Source: JBDIVL01 sp039794405
GTDB taxonomy: Bacteria > Planctomycetota > Brocadiia > Brocadiales > Brocadiaceae
Length of the DNA stretch: 64,000 nt
Assembly (NCBI GenBank): GCA_039794405.1
Contig: JBDIVL010000010.1
Span: 35,232 to 99,231 of the forward strand
Direction: 5' to 3'
Positions 1-8,372 of the stretch are shown here, one piece after another. The translations under genes were made by a program, and so were the position numbers. Below the pieces are notes generated by a model that was not told where the DNA came from, searched no databases, and saw only the letters and a list, made by a program, of their open reading frames with translations. The stretch's first letter is position 1. Each line of letters opens with the position of its first letter.

Positions 1-165
1 ACCTTTTAACTGTACTTCAGCCTGGTGATGGGACACATTTCTATCTATTTCCGGATCAAAACGAAGGTCACTTGCAGCATCGGTACCGATAGATATTTCC
101 TCAGAGGCAAAAACCTCTGTATTTCCCTGGTGACTGCCAGACAGGTGGACAAAGACGGCCTTCAA
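1..165 (-). CDS. FHA domain protein, N-terminal part (cut by window edge)
   Basis: The minus strand has an open frame from a TTG codon at 165-163 to the window edge (55 codons, no stop). A strong GGAGAAGG ribosome site lies 7 nt upstream. The peptide reads as the start of a forkhead-associated phosphothreonine-binding domain: VFVHLSGSHQG, then EEISIGTDAASDLRF, then NVSHHQAEVQ, which is the G-x-S-x-x-H-A-like FHA core with H in place of the usual first residues. FHA domains bind phosphorylated partner proteins. What follows the domain is outside the window, so the full architecture is unknown. hpt lies 150 bp upstream on the same strand. Confidence 0.72.
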   Translation of the reverse strand, partial: MKAVFVHLSGSHQGNTEVFASEEISIGTDAASDLRFDPEIDRNVSHHQAEVQLKG

Positions 166-318
166 AGACTACCCTTCTCCCATATTTAAATTTAGAGCCT
201 TTACACTCACCGATAACTCTAACATATTTCGTTCATTATACTACAGCGAAATTGTGTGTCAACTTCATACGCATAACCACATAACTCTGTTACTAACACT
301 CAATTTTTTATGTGTGTA

Positions 319-870
319 TCACAAAATACCTTCACGGCGATAACACTCGTCTTTCAATACGCCGATAAATGGAAGATTTCGGTATTTATTATTGTAGTCC
401 AGTCCATACCCAACGACAAAATCATCTCCAATGTTAAAACAATAATATTCCGGTTGAATATGATACTGTCTTCTACTCAGTCGATTTAAAAGAACGCAAC
501 TTTTAAGGCTTTTCGGATGATATTTTCTGATATCATCCAGTATTCTCTTCAAAGTAGTACCTGTATCAATAATATCGTCAACCACTAATACATGTTTATT
601 TTCTATATCAATCTTAAATTGGCGTAACACCTTGGTCTCTCCTTTTGGGAAGGTAGAGTCAACATAGGTAGCAGCGTCCACGGTATCTAATCTAATAGGG
701 AAGGGAATTAGGCGGATTAAATCAGCAAGAAAAACAAGGCTTCCGTTGAGTATTGCAATGATAGTACACTCTTTATCTTTATAATCAAGAACCAATATCT
801 TCGATAACTCATGTAATTTTTTTTGTATTTCCTCTTCATTAATCAATACTCTTGCAATATCCTTTTCCAC
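319..870 (-). CDS. hpt: hypoxanthine phosphoribosyltransferase
   Basis: 183 residues, the usual family length. The PRPP-binding motif VLVVDDIIDTGTT is at about residues 94-106, and the hood/flexible-loop region (ATYVDSTFPKGE) precedes it. The C-terminal VVGYGLDYNNKYRNLPFIG motif is typical of Hpt. The enzyme salvages hypoxanthine or guanine with PRPP to IMP or GMP in the cytoplasm. The start codon is GTG at 870, behind a GGGGAGG site about 9 nt upstream. An ATG nine bases further up is out of frame. The gene may be transcribed with the TPR lipoprotein gene upstream, but a 118-nt gap separates them. Confidence 0.95.
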   Translation of the reverse strand: MEKDIARVLINEEEIQKKLHELSKILVLDYKDKECTIIAILNGSLVFLADLIRLIPFPIRLDTVDAATYVDSTFPKGETKVLRQFKIDIENKHVLVVDDIIDTGTTLKRILDDIRKYHPKSLKSCVLLNRLSRRQYHIQPEYYCFNIGDDFVVGYGLDYNNKYRNLPFIGVLKDECYRREGIL

Positions 871-988
871 TTTTCATTGCCTCCCCATTTCTATTTTAGA
901 TTTCAGACTTTGAACTTTAAATTTTGATTCCAATTAGCCGTATAATATGCTCACGATAATCTTTTCAAGATCAATCTCATTTCTCTTC

Positions 989-1711
989 TCATCGTTCTCT
1001 CCTCTCCATTGCAAGCTGCCTTACGATACGGTCCTCTTCCACGGCCTCCTCGGTCTTTCCAAGTTTATGATAAATTACAGCAAGAATGCTGTGCGCTTTT
1101 TCTGACTTCGGATTTATTTGAATGGCCTTCGTAAGCGCTGTGACAGCCTCATCAAGCATATCCTTTTTATAATAACAAATACCTAAGAAATAATACCCTT
1201 CTTCCAGATCGGGGTTAATCTCTATCGCTTTTTTACAGGCAGCAAAGGCCTCATCGTTCTTTTCCATAAGACTATAAGCAACTGCTAAATAAAGATATGC
1301 ATCCGCCTCTTTTTTATCCTTTCCGGCAGCAAATAAATTTATTGCTTTTTTATATTCAGAAACCGCTTCATCCATATTCTTGTTGGCTACATATGCAAAA
1401 GCAATATTATAATGCGCTTTCGGGTCTTCCGGATTTACCTCGATTGCTTTTTTCAACTCAGCTATCGATTCATCAATCTTACCCTTTGCATAATAAACGA
1501 CACCCAAATCAAAATGGGCATCATAATGCTTGGGATCTTCCTCCAATGCCTTTTTAAATTCTTCAGTTGCTTCATCGTATTTTCTTTGATTATAGAGAGC
1601 AAGCCCTTTCCTATTATAATAGTCTGCCTTATTCCCACAACCAATCATAACACAACATACCAAAAGTAACAGCCACTTCACACGTGCAATATTTATGTCT
1701 CGCTTTATCAT
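989..1711 (-). CDS. TPR-repeat lipoprotein
   Basis: 240 residues. The N-terminus has a positively charged start, a hydrophobic stretch (VKWLLLLVCCVMIG) and a lipobox ending MIGC at about residue 25, so the protein is probably a lipoprotein. The rest is about five tetratricopeptide repeats with the usual pattern (for example YNQRKYDEATEEFKKALEEDP and AHYNIAFAYVANKNMDEAV). TPRs make protein-protein contact scaffolds. No enzymatic domain is visible. Two further TPR proteins occur in this window (at 36900 and 56441). The partner of this one is unknown. Confidence 0.85.
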   Translation of the reverse strand: MIKRDINIARVKWLLLLVCCVMIGCGNKADYYNRKGLALYNQRKYDEATEEFKKALEEDPKHYDAHFDLGVVYYAKGKIDESIAELKKAIEVNPEDPKAHYNIAFAYVANKNMDEAVSEYKKAINLFAAGKDKKEADAYLYLAVAYSLMEKNDEAFAACKKAIEINPDLEEGYYFLGICYYKKDMLDEAVTALTKAIQINPKSEKAHSILAVIYHKLGKTEEAVEEDRIVRQLAMERRER

Positions 1712-1775
1712 AATTCTACCCTACTCTATATAACTGTATAGCCAAAACAACCGTAGATTTCACAAATTGTACAGA

Positions 1776-2732
1776 TTACTTTTTCAATTCAGCAATTTGA
1801 TTTTTGTCGAAATAGCATATCTTATTCTTACCGGTTTTCTTTGCATGATACATAGCATCATCCGCTTTTTTAATCAAATCCCTTTTCTGGATTGCATCAT
1901 CAGGATACGCTGCTACGCCAACACTTATCGTTACTGTTCTGTAGGGAAGCGCACTGGCATATGCCCATTTTTTAGATTGAATTGCCTGTAAAATATTATT
2001 TGCCACATGGAGACCATATCCTATCGCCGTATCAGGCAAAATAATGGCAAATTCTTCCCCACCGTACCTGGCAACAAAGTCTGTTTTCCTTGTTGTATAT
2101 AAAAACACCTCGGCCAATTCCCGAAGTACCTCATCGCCGGCAAGGTGACCATTTACATCATTATACTGCTTAAAATCATCAATATCTGCAAATAAAAGAG
2201 AGAACGTACTGGAGTTCCTTTTCCCTCTTTCGATTTCACGGTCTAAAAATTCGTGAAAATACCAATGGTTATAGATCTTCGTTAAACCATCAGTAATTGA
2301 GAGTTGCTTATAAAATTCCGTCATTCTTGATTCACGTAACAAGCGCTGTCGTTCCACCGCTTTCTCTACAATAATCTTCATTTCATCCAGATTAAAAGGC
2401 TTACAAACGTAATCATATGCCCCTGATTTCATTGCGCTTACTGCAGATTCTACAGTACTGTATCCGGTCATAACGATTACACAGGTATCAGGGTTTATCT
2501 TAAGCACATATTTTAATAGTTCCATGCCATTCACATCAGGCATGAGAAGATCGGTAATTACGATATCAAAAGATTCATTTTCTATTTGATTAATCGCATC
2601 TTGTCCATTCTCTGCGACACTAACCATACATCCCATGAGAGAAAATAAATCGGTAAGCAAATAACGAATTACTTCTTCATCATCAACAACGAGTATCCGC
2701 ACTGACCCCTTCATTTCCATGGATGGATCCAT
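1776..2732 (-). CDS. response regulator with GGDEF output domain (diguanylate cyclase)
   Basis: 318 residues. Residues about 12-130 are a receiver domain: acidic pair in ILVVDDEE, phospho-acceptor Asp in VITDLLMPDVNG, Thr in VIVMTGYS and Lys in VCKPFNLDEM. Residues about 150-312 form a GGDEF domain with the active-site variant GGEEF in ARYGGEEFAIILPD, so it should make cyclic di-GMP from GTP. The ATG at 2732 overlaps the 3' end of the histidine kinase gene by 50 nt, which implies translational coupling. Later in-frame ATGs at 2720 and 2714 are alternative starts. The kinase is the likely phosphodonor. Confidence 0.93.
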   Translation of the reverse strand: MDPSMEMKGSVRILVVDDEEVIRYLLTDLFSLMGCMVSVAENGQDAINQIENESFDIVITDLLMPDVNGMELLKYVLKINPDTCVIVMTGYSTVESAVSAMKSGAYDYVCKPFNLDEMKIIVEKAVERQRLLRESRMTEFYKQLSITDGLTKIYNHWYFHEFLDREIERGKRNSSTFSLLFADIDDFKQYNDVNGHLAGDEVLRELAEVFLYTTRKTDFVARYGGEEFAIILPDTAIGYGLHVANNILQAIQSKKWAYASALPYRTVTISVGVAAYPDDAIQKRDLIKKADDAMYHAKKTGKNKICYFDKNQIAELKK

Positions 2733-4617
2733 TCTTATGACCTTTTACTGGTAAAGTTACGGTAAAAATTGCTCCCTTCCCTGGTTTACTGCTCACCAGA
2801 ATATCCCCTTTATGGTTTTTTACAATATCATAACATATTGATAGACCGAGTCCAGTACCCTTCCAATCCATTTTTGTTGTAAAAAAGGGCTCAAATATTC
2901 TTTCCATATGTTCTTCAGTAATACCGTACCCTGTATCTTTAAATTCAATTTCTACCGTACCATTCTTACTTCTGGTAGTAATAAATAATTGCCCACCGTT
3001 TGGCATTGCCTGTTGAGCATTGATAATGATATTGGTAAATACCTGTTGCAATTGAAGAGCATTTCCATCAACCAAACCTATACCATTTGTAAAATTCTTA
3101 AACACCGTAATTTTATTCTCTAAAAGCTGGCGTTCTATCAGAAATAAGGTGTCTATGATAACCATATTTATATTCAAGGTTTCAAAATTTTCATTCGATC
3201 TGCTTGCAAACCGAAGCAAGCTCTGCACTATTAGCTTACAACGACTCGCCCCACTTTCTATGTATTGTAAGTACCTTACAAAGGTGTTAATCTCTTCATT
3301 TTTTAATTCCCCCTTCGATAGTCTCTCTAGTACAAATTGTGCATAACCCAAAATCCCTGTTAAGGGATTATTTATTTCATGTGCAACACTGGCCCCCAAC
3401 TGACCAATCGTTGCTAATTTCACAGCCTGGATTAACTGGTACTGTTTTTCCTTCAATTCTTTGGTTCTTATATCTACCTTTTCCTCCAGGGTAACATTCA
3501 ATTCGTGAATTTTATCAAAGGCATCCTGGAGCGCCATTGTCTTGCTTTGTATTTCACGCCGTGCATGGTTCAGATGTATGATCATATCGTTAAATGAAGA
3601 CCCTAATAAACCAATTTCATCTTTCCTTTGCATATTTACTTCGTAATTTAAGTCACCACGGGCTATTTTAGCCATTCCATGAATCAATATCCGTATAGGC
3701 CTTATGATCCCTCTTGAGACCAGGGCACTTATTAATATTATCAGAATAAGGCTGATCATGAAAATATATACTATATTATGTTTTAATCTGGATATATCAG
3801 ACAGGGTATCTCTTTTCTTCTGGGCGACAATAATCCGCCATTTAGGAAATTCGTAATATAATTTACCAGTATATTCTTCTGTACTGTAAATAAGTGTATC
3901 TTCATAGGATATAGCAGAAGCTACCATACCGGATTGTTTATTTTGATCAAAAATTGCATGCTGGAATATATTTTCCTTGTTAGGGTGAGCAATGAAGCAG
4001 TTTTGATCATTAACAATTGAAATAAATCCCGTATTCCCTATTCTTATATCATCTACAATTTCCCATATTCGCTCCATATTGAGTTGTCCAATAATTGCCG
4101 CTTGTATTTTTCCACTATCATCCGTTAAAGGAACAGCAATAGCAACAACGATTTTATAAGGATCAAGGATAATATGGGCATCGGAGACAAACATATTGCC
4201 GTGTATTGCCTCTTGAAACCACCTTTTTGATTTCCATTCACCACGATAATTATATGTTGTAGACGTTATCACATGACCTTTCATATCAACCAACGTAATA
4301 TCTTCAAAACGTTTGTAATAGTCTTGAATTCTTCGCATGTTGAGTAATTTTCTATCAATAGATATATCGGAGTTCCTCATATCTTTACTTTCTGCCAATA
4401 TCTTCATATCCGTCACACAGCTTACCATAAAGCGATATATTTCTTCCGTCGTTGTTTTTGCTAATAATCTAAGGTTATTACATGCCTTATCTTGTATAAG
4501 ATATTCCGCGCTTTTAAAGAAAAAGAGTATACCAAAAAGCAATGGCAGGAGCCCTACAACAAAAATATAAAAGGTTATTTTGAATCCCAGACTTCTGAAG
4601 AAGTTTATATTTTCCAT
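2683..4617 (-). CDS. membrane sensor histidine kinase (Cache-HAMP-HisKA-HATPase)
   Basis: 644 residues. A transmembrane helix at about 12-32 and a second at about 280-300 enclose a periplasmic double-Cache-like sensor (DITLVDMKGHVITSTTYNY, then DPYKIVVAIAVPLTDDSGKI). A HAMP linker follows (GIIRPIRILIHGMAKIARGDL), then a coiled coil and a HisKA box with the phospho-acceptor His in ASVAHEINNPLTGILGY (about residue 412). The ATPase domain has the N box (TNIIINAQQAM), G1 (DTGYGI) and G2 (GTGLGLSI). It probably senses a small ligand and phosphorylates the overlapping REC-GGDEF protein. The ligand cannot be read from sequence. Confidence 0.93.
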   Translation of the reverse strand: MENINFFRSLGFKITFYIFVVGLLPLLFGILFFFKSAEYLIQDKACNNLRLLAKTTTEEIYRFMVSCVTDMKILAESKDMRNSDISIDRKLLNMRRIQDYYKRFEDITLVDMKGHVITSTTYNYRGEWKSKRWFQEAIHGNMFVSDAHIILDPYKIVVAIAVPLTDDSGKIQAAIIGQLNMERIWEIVDDIRIGNTGFISIVNDQNCFIAHPNKENIFQHAIFDQNKQSGMVASAISYEDTLIYSTEEYTGKLYYEFPKWRIIVAQKKRDTLSDISRLKHNIVYIFMISLILIILISALVSRGIIRPIRILIHGMAKIARGDLNYEVNMQRKDEIGLLGSSFNDMIIHLNHARREIQSKTMALQDAFDKIHELNVTLEEKVDIRTKELKEKQYQLIQAVKLATIGQLGASVAHEINNPLTGILGYAQFVLERLSKGELKNEEINTFVRYLQYIESGASRCKLIVQSLLRFASRSNENFETLNINMVIIDTLFLIERQLLENKITVFKNFTNGIGLVDGNALQLQQVFTNIIINAQQAMPNGGQLFITTRSKNGTVEIEFKDTGYGITEEHMERIFEPFFTTKMDWKGTGLGLSICYDIVKNHKGDILVSSKPGKGAIFTVTLPVKGHKNGSIHGNEGVSADTRC

Positions 4618-4724
4618 TCCTTAGTTTGACAAGAATTCTACACGACACACACAAAACGTTTTCTGAATATCAAGATTTCATATAATTTCAATCTTTCAAT
4701 AGAATATAAATAAGGCAGAAAGAA

Positions 4725-5825
4725 TCAAAAGTTCTGTAATTTTGCCCAACATTCATTGAATTTTTTTTGAACTTCGGGATTTAAAATCTTATATAATTCT
4801 AAATTTTCAATTTTTCTCTTGTTTATGTAGATATAGGGATTCCTTAATATCTCTTTATTAACAAACCTTGCAGCCTTTTTATTACAATTAGCATAGTAGC
4901 AATAATTAGTATGTTTGGCGCTAATTTCAGGACAAAGCATAAAGTTGATAAACTTCTCCGCAAGCTGCTTATTTTTTGCGCCAACAGGAACCGCGATATT
5001 ATCCATCCAGAAGCCGGTACCTTCTTCAGGTAAAACAAACCTTATCCTGTTATTTTCTTCAGTAATTAAGGCCGCATCACCATTATAACACTGAGCGATC
5101 CATAAAGTCTCATCCTTCATTTTCTCTATAATTTTATTATAAGACATAAATCCTTCTTCCTGGAGCAAGGGTTTTAGAGTCTTTAACATCTTTAATGATT
5201 CATCCATAATTTCAGGATTTTCCGGATTTAAGGAATAACCTAACCTTTTTTGTCCTATTGTCATCACATCGTAGCCGTTATTTAAAATTGCCATCCGCCC
5301 CATATAGTTTTTATTCCAAAAAATGTTCCAGCTTTCGACAGGTTCCTTTACATATTTTGTATTGTAAACAATACCGGTAACTCCCCAATCAACAGGAACA
5401 CTATATCCATTCCATTTCTCATTGGTAACGATCCTAAATTTTTCTTTGAGATTACGCATATTTGGAATATTTTTCATTTGAAGCTTTAATAATAAATTCG
5501 ATTTTATCATCACATCTGTTAAAGAATCACTAGGGAAAATAATATCATATAGTCCAGGTTGAGACTGAACTAAAGAAAACATTACCTCTTCATCATCATA
5601 AAAATCAACATGAATTTTTGTATGGTATTCTTTTTCAAAATCTGAAAAAATCTCAGGATCAATAAAATTTGACCATGTATATATATTAAGAACAGATAAA
5701 TCTTCATTGGTATTATTTTTACAATCCGATTGAAAAGAATATATATTCGATCTGTATGTACCACCAATGATCAGACTCAGATATACTACGAAAATAATGA
5801 AATAAATTCTTTTTAATCTATACAT
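4725..5825 (-). CDS. PotD-like polyamine ABC transporter substrate-binding protein
   Basis: 366 residues with an N-terminal signal sequence or anchor (IYFIIFVVYLSLIIGG). The mature part begins with the PotD-type signature LNIYTWSNFIDPEIFSDFEK. Later motifs include YDIIFPSDSLTDVM, VPVDWGVTGIVYNT and the ligand-site segment EEGTGFWMDNIAVP, all typical of putrescine/spermidine-binding proteins. It is the last gene of a tight operon behind an outer-membrane barrel and agmatinase (gaps of 3 and 1 nt). No PotA, PotB or PotC gene is next to it, so the permease must be elsewhere, or the protein acts as a stand-alone binding protein or sensor. Confidence 0.85.
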   Translation of the reverse strand: MYRLKRIYFIIFVVYLSLIIGGTYRSNIYSFQSDCKNNTNEDLSVLNIYTWSNFIDPEIFSDFEKEYHTKIHVDFYDDEEVMFSLVQSQPGLYDIIFPSDSLTDVMIKSNLLLKLQMKNIPNMRNLKEKFRIVTNEKWNGYSVPVDWGVTGIVYNTKYVKEPVESWNIFWNKNYMGRMAILNNGYDVMTIGQKRLGYSLNPENPEIMDESLKMLKTLKPLLQEEGFMSYNKIIEKMKDETLWIAQCYNGDAALITEENNRIRFVLPEEGTGFWMDNIAVPVGAKNKQLAEKFINFMLCPEISAKHTNYCYYANCNKKAARFVNKEILRNPYIYINKRKIENLELYKILNPEVQKKFNECWAKLQNF

Positions 5826-5828
5826 TTT

Positions 5829-7334
5829 TTAAAATATAATCTCTGTCGCAAGTTCAATTTGATAAGCAGGGTCTGCATCACCGTCAAATCGTGGAGCTGG
5901 TGCAATGCCTAAAACATCCCTATCATCCCTTTTTTCATGATAATACTTACCCGGGAGAAAAATACCCATCGTGAAGTGAAAAGAAATATATTCAGTGAAA
6001 TTATACCTGTTATATAAATCAAATTCATGTCCTAAATCGGAGCTTAACGTAACAACACGGTTATCCCGTATCCCCAATACATGCTCAAAACTCTTAAGAT
6101 ACCAATAATCAACTGATACAGACCATTTTTCTGTTGCCTGTATATCAACACCTATGTTAGGCAGGATGAGATTATTCAGTTGATATGGGTCGCCAAATGC
6201 ACCAGGTCGGACTATACCGAAATTTAAGGCATAACCTCCTCCTGTTGCTACATAAGGACCGCATGCAGCAGGATAAACAGTATCCGAAAGATTCATGTTT
6301 GTTGGAGAATAAACAGAAAATTCGTTATTACTGCGAGAGTTAAAACGTTCACTTACAACATCTTCAGCATCCATCTTATTACCGGAACTTACAAGCAACC
6401 TTGATCTTGGAATAAATTTTTGAAAAGTATAAGAGGTATCAATGTGTACCATATATCCTTTATGGATTAAGTCAGGATCATCTCCAGGAATATTTGCATT
6501 ACCAAAATTTTTTGCAACTTCAATTCCGATGTTTAATTCATGAAAATTCATATCTACATCAATGCCTATTGTTCCCAAATTATCTTCGTTTACAATGACA
6601 GGATATGCGCTAGTCCGCCGATTACCCGGTGTTGTATCGTGCAATAAACCAATATATGGCTGAATCGAATATGTATCCCATTTAATGATCGTATCGAAAC
6701 TCATAAAATGGGCATTTGAATCGTATTCGACATCCAATTCCCTTTCTTGCGGCACCTGAGGACCTAAAATTATTTTGTTTTCTAAATCTGGCTTCGCATA
6801 ATATACTCTCCACTCCAAATTCTCATCTGTGCTATAAATAATCACACCATAATTTTCATAATATCCACCAAGTGCATAACCATTTCCTACCAGATGTGGA
6901 TATAACCCTAATTTCATTTTTATTGGCAAATGAAATATTGTTGAGTCTATCCAGTATTCTTCAATTCTGGGGATTATCTCAGGAATGCCATAGGTATCGA
7001 TCTCCCCGAAAAGGGTACCGACCTTTTTGTCTGAAAGAATTGGGGCATCATAATCAAAAGGTCCATTACTCTCAAATTTTATAAAAGAAGTAAGAAAGTC
7101 TTTGTATTGGATGTTAAGACTTATATCGTATGAATATCCCATATAGGTAGCACCATCACTTATATCACTATCCAGGTCCAGGTTGTTTCCCAAGATATTC
7201 CCGGATAGTCGTAAGTGATTCTCCATGGAAAATTTCAGGTTAGGAGATAAATTATAAGATATTTCAGAAAAGGCAAAGGAGGGTATTAAGAATACAAGAA
7301 TAAAAATGTATATACTTTTTTTCTTTTTAAGCAA
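5829..7334 (-). CDS. outer-membrane beta-barrel protein (porin-like)
   Basis: 501 residues. A signal peptide (SIYIFILVFLIPSFAFS) is followed by many alternating amphipathic strands (for example YDISLNIQYKDFLTSFIKF and YISFHFTMGIFLPGKYY) and a C-terminal phenylalanine in the final strand (YQIELATEIIF). These are the marks of a barrel inserted by the Bam machinery. It resembles alginate-export or DUF1302-type barrels in style, but I do not recognise the exact family. The start is TTG at 7334, one base after the agmatinase stop codon, and the PotD-like gene follows after 3 nt. The context suggests a role in passage of polyamines or related amines through the outer membrane, which is inference. 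Confidence 0.75.
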   Translation of the reverse strand: MLKKKKSIYIFILVFLIPSFAFSEISYNLSPNLKFSMENHLRLSGNILGNNLDLDSDISDGATYMGYSYDISLNIQYKDFLTSFIKFESNGPFDYDAPILSDKKVGTLFGEIDTYGIPEIIPRIEEYWIDSTIFHLPIKMKLGLYPHLVGNGYALGGYYENYGVIIYSTDENLEWRVYYAKPDLENKIILGPQVPQERELDVEYDSNAHFMSFDTIIKWDTYSIQPYIGLLHDTTPGNRRTSAYPVIVNEDNLGTIGIDVDMNFHELNIGIEVAKNFGNANIPGDDPDLIHKGYMVHIDTSYTFQKFIPRSRLLVSSGNKMDAEDVVSERFNSRSNNEFSVYSPTNMNLSDTVYPAACGPYVATGGGYALNFGIVRPGAFGDPYQLNNLILPNIGVDIQATEKWSVSVDYWYLKSFEHVLGIRDNRVVTLSSDLGHEFDLYNRYNFTEYISFHFTMGIFLPGKYYHEKRDDRDVLGIAPAPRFDGDADPAYQIELATEIIF

Positions 7335-7335
7335 C

Positions 7336-8268
7336 TTATTTATGAGATGCCAGCGTATATTTCTTATAAAATCCTATATTTTTATAAACAAGATTAGCAG
7401 CCAAAAAATTAGGGGCCTCATTTCCCGGATTGGGCTTCAACTCAACGATATCCAATCCCACTATTTCTCTCTCTTGATATACCTTGCGCAGAAAATTAAG
7501 TGTTCGATACCACCCCAGACCACCAGGAACGGGGGTACCTGTAGCTGGCATAATGGCAGTATCTAAACCATCCACATCGAGAGTGATATAAACATGTTCT
7601 TCCAAAGAGTTTATTGCCTCTTCGTGCCAATTATCGTTATCATGAATATCCCTTGCGTAAAACACGGATAAAAGATCTTTGTTTTTCCTTAAAAAATCCA
7701 ATTCCTCCTTCGATACTACCCTTACACCAAAACTGGTCACTTTACATTTGAGATCTTCAACAATCCTCCTTGATACACTCGCATGACTATACCGGGTACC
7801 ACCAAATTGTTCCATCAAGTCAAGATGTGCATCTAACTGAAGGATAGATAGCTTTTTATACTTTTCCCTATAAGCTCTTATTACACCCTGTGAAACAGAA
7901 TGTTCACCACCCAGAGTAATAAGAAATTTACCGTCTTTTACAACTTCTCTACTCGTATGATATACAGCCTCAATTACCCTTTTTGGGTCTGCATGTATCT
8001 CTTCTACATTGAGCGTTCCAACGGTAAAAATTCCTACAGAATAGATATTACCTAACTCATCATCATATGGCTCAACATTAACAGACGCATTTAAAATTGC
8101 ATTTGGCCCCATTTTCGTTCCCGTTTGATACGTAGCCGTACCATCGAAAGGAACCCCCATAATGATAATTTTAGAGCGTTTATAGGCATCATTTTCATTT
8201 TTAAAATCATAAGGAAATGCACCAAACTGTTGTGAATTTAATACATATTCTTTAACCTTATTCAACAT
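7336..8268 (-). CDS. speB: agmatinase / ureohydrolase
   Basis: 310 residues with the chosen start. Manganese-ligand motifs of the arginase/agmatinase family are all present: GGEHSVSQG, QLDAHLDLM and TLDVDGLDTAIMPATGTP, plus a C-terminal DIVELKPNPGNE. Agmatinase hydrolyses agmatine to putrescine and urea in the cytoplasm. An open frame extends to 8322, but the ATG at 8268 is preceded by GGAG at 7-nt spacing and matches the normal family start. It heads an operon with the outer-membrane barrel and the PotD-like protein. A strong bidirectional hairpin separates it from the cytochrome gene upstream. Arginine decarboxylase is not in the window. A related ureohydrolase activity (guanidinobutyrase, formiminoglutamase) cannot be excluded. 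Confidence 0.88.
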   Translation of the reverse strand: MLNKVKEYVLNSQQFGAFPYDFKNENDAYKRSKIIIMGVPFDGTATYQTGTKMGPNAILNASVNVEPYDDELGNIYSVGIFTVGTLNVEEIHADPKRVIEAVYHTSREVVKDGKFLITLGGEHSVSQGVIRAYREKYKKLSILQLDAHLDLMEQFGGTRYSHASVSRRIVEDLKCKVTSFGVRVVSKEELDFLRKNKDLLSVFYARDIHDNDNWHEEAINSLEEHVYITLDVDGLDTAIMPATGTPVPGGLGWYRTLNFLRKVYQEREIVGLDIVELKPNPGNEAPNFLAANLVYKNIGFYKKYTLASHK

Positions 8269-8312
8269 AAGTATCTCCAGCATAATATGCAAGATGTAAA
8301 GTATATAAAACA

Positions 8313-8342
8313 AAAAAGGCATCTTAAATAAAATGCCTTTTT
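8313..8342. terminator. bidirectional intrinsic terminator
   Basis: A perfect 10-bp inverted repeat, AAAAAGGCAT ... ATGCCTTTTT, surrounds a 10-nt loop. It gives a T-run on either strand. It lies 30 nt after the stop of the HAO-like cytochrome gene on the minus strand, so it most likely ends that operon. It lies before the agmatinase start. Confidence 0.8.
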
Positions 8343-8372
8343 GTTTTGAGATGGTGTATAAACACTGCTATT

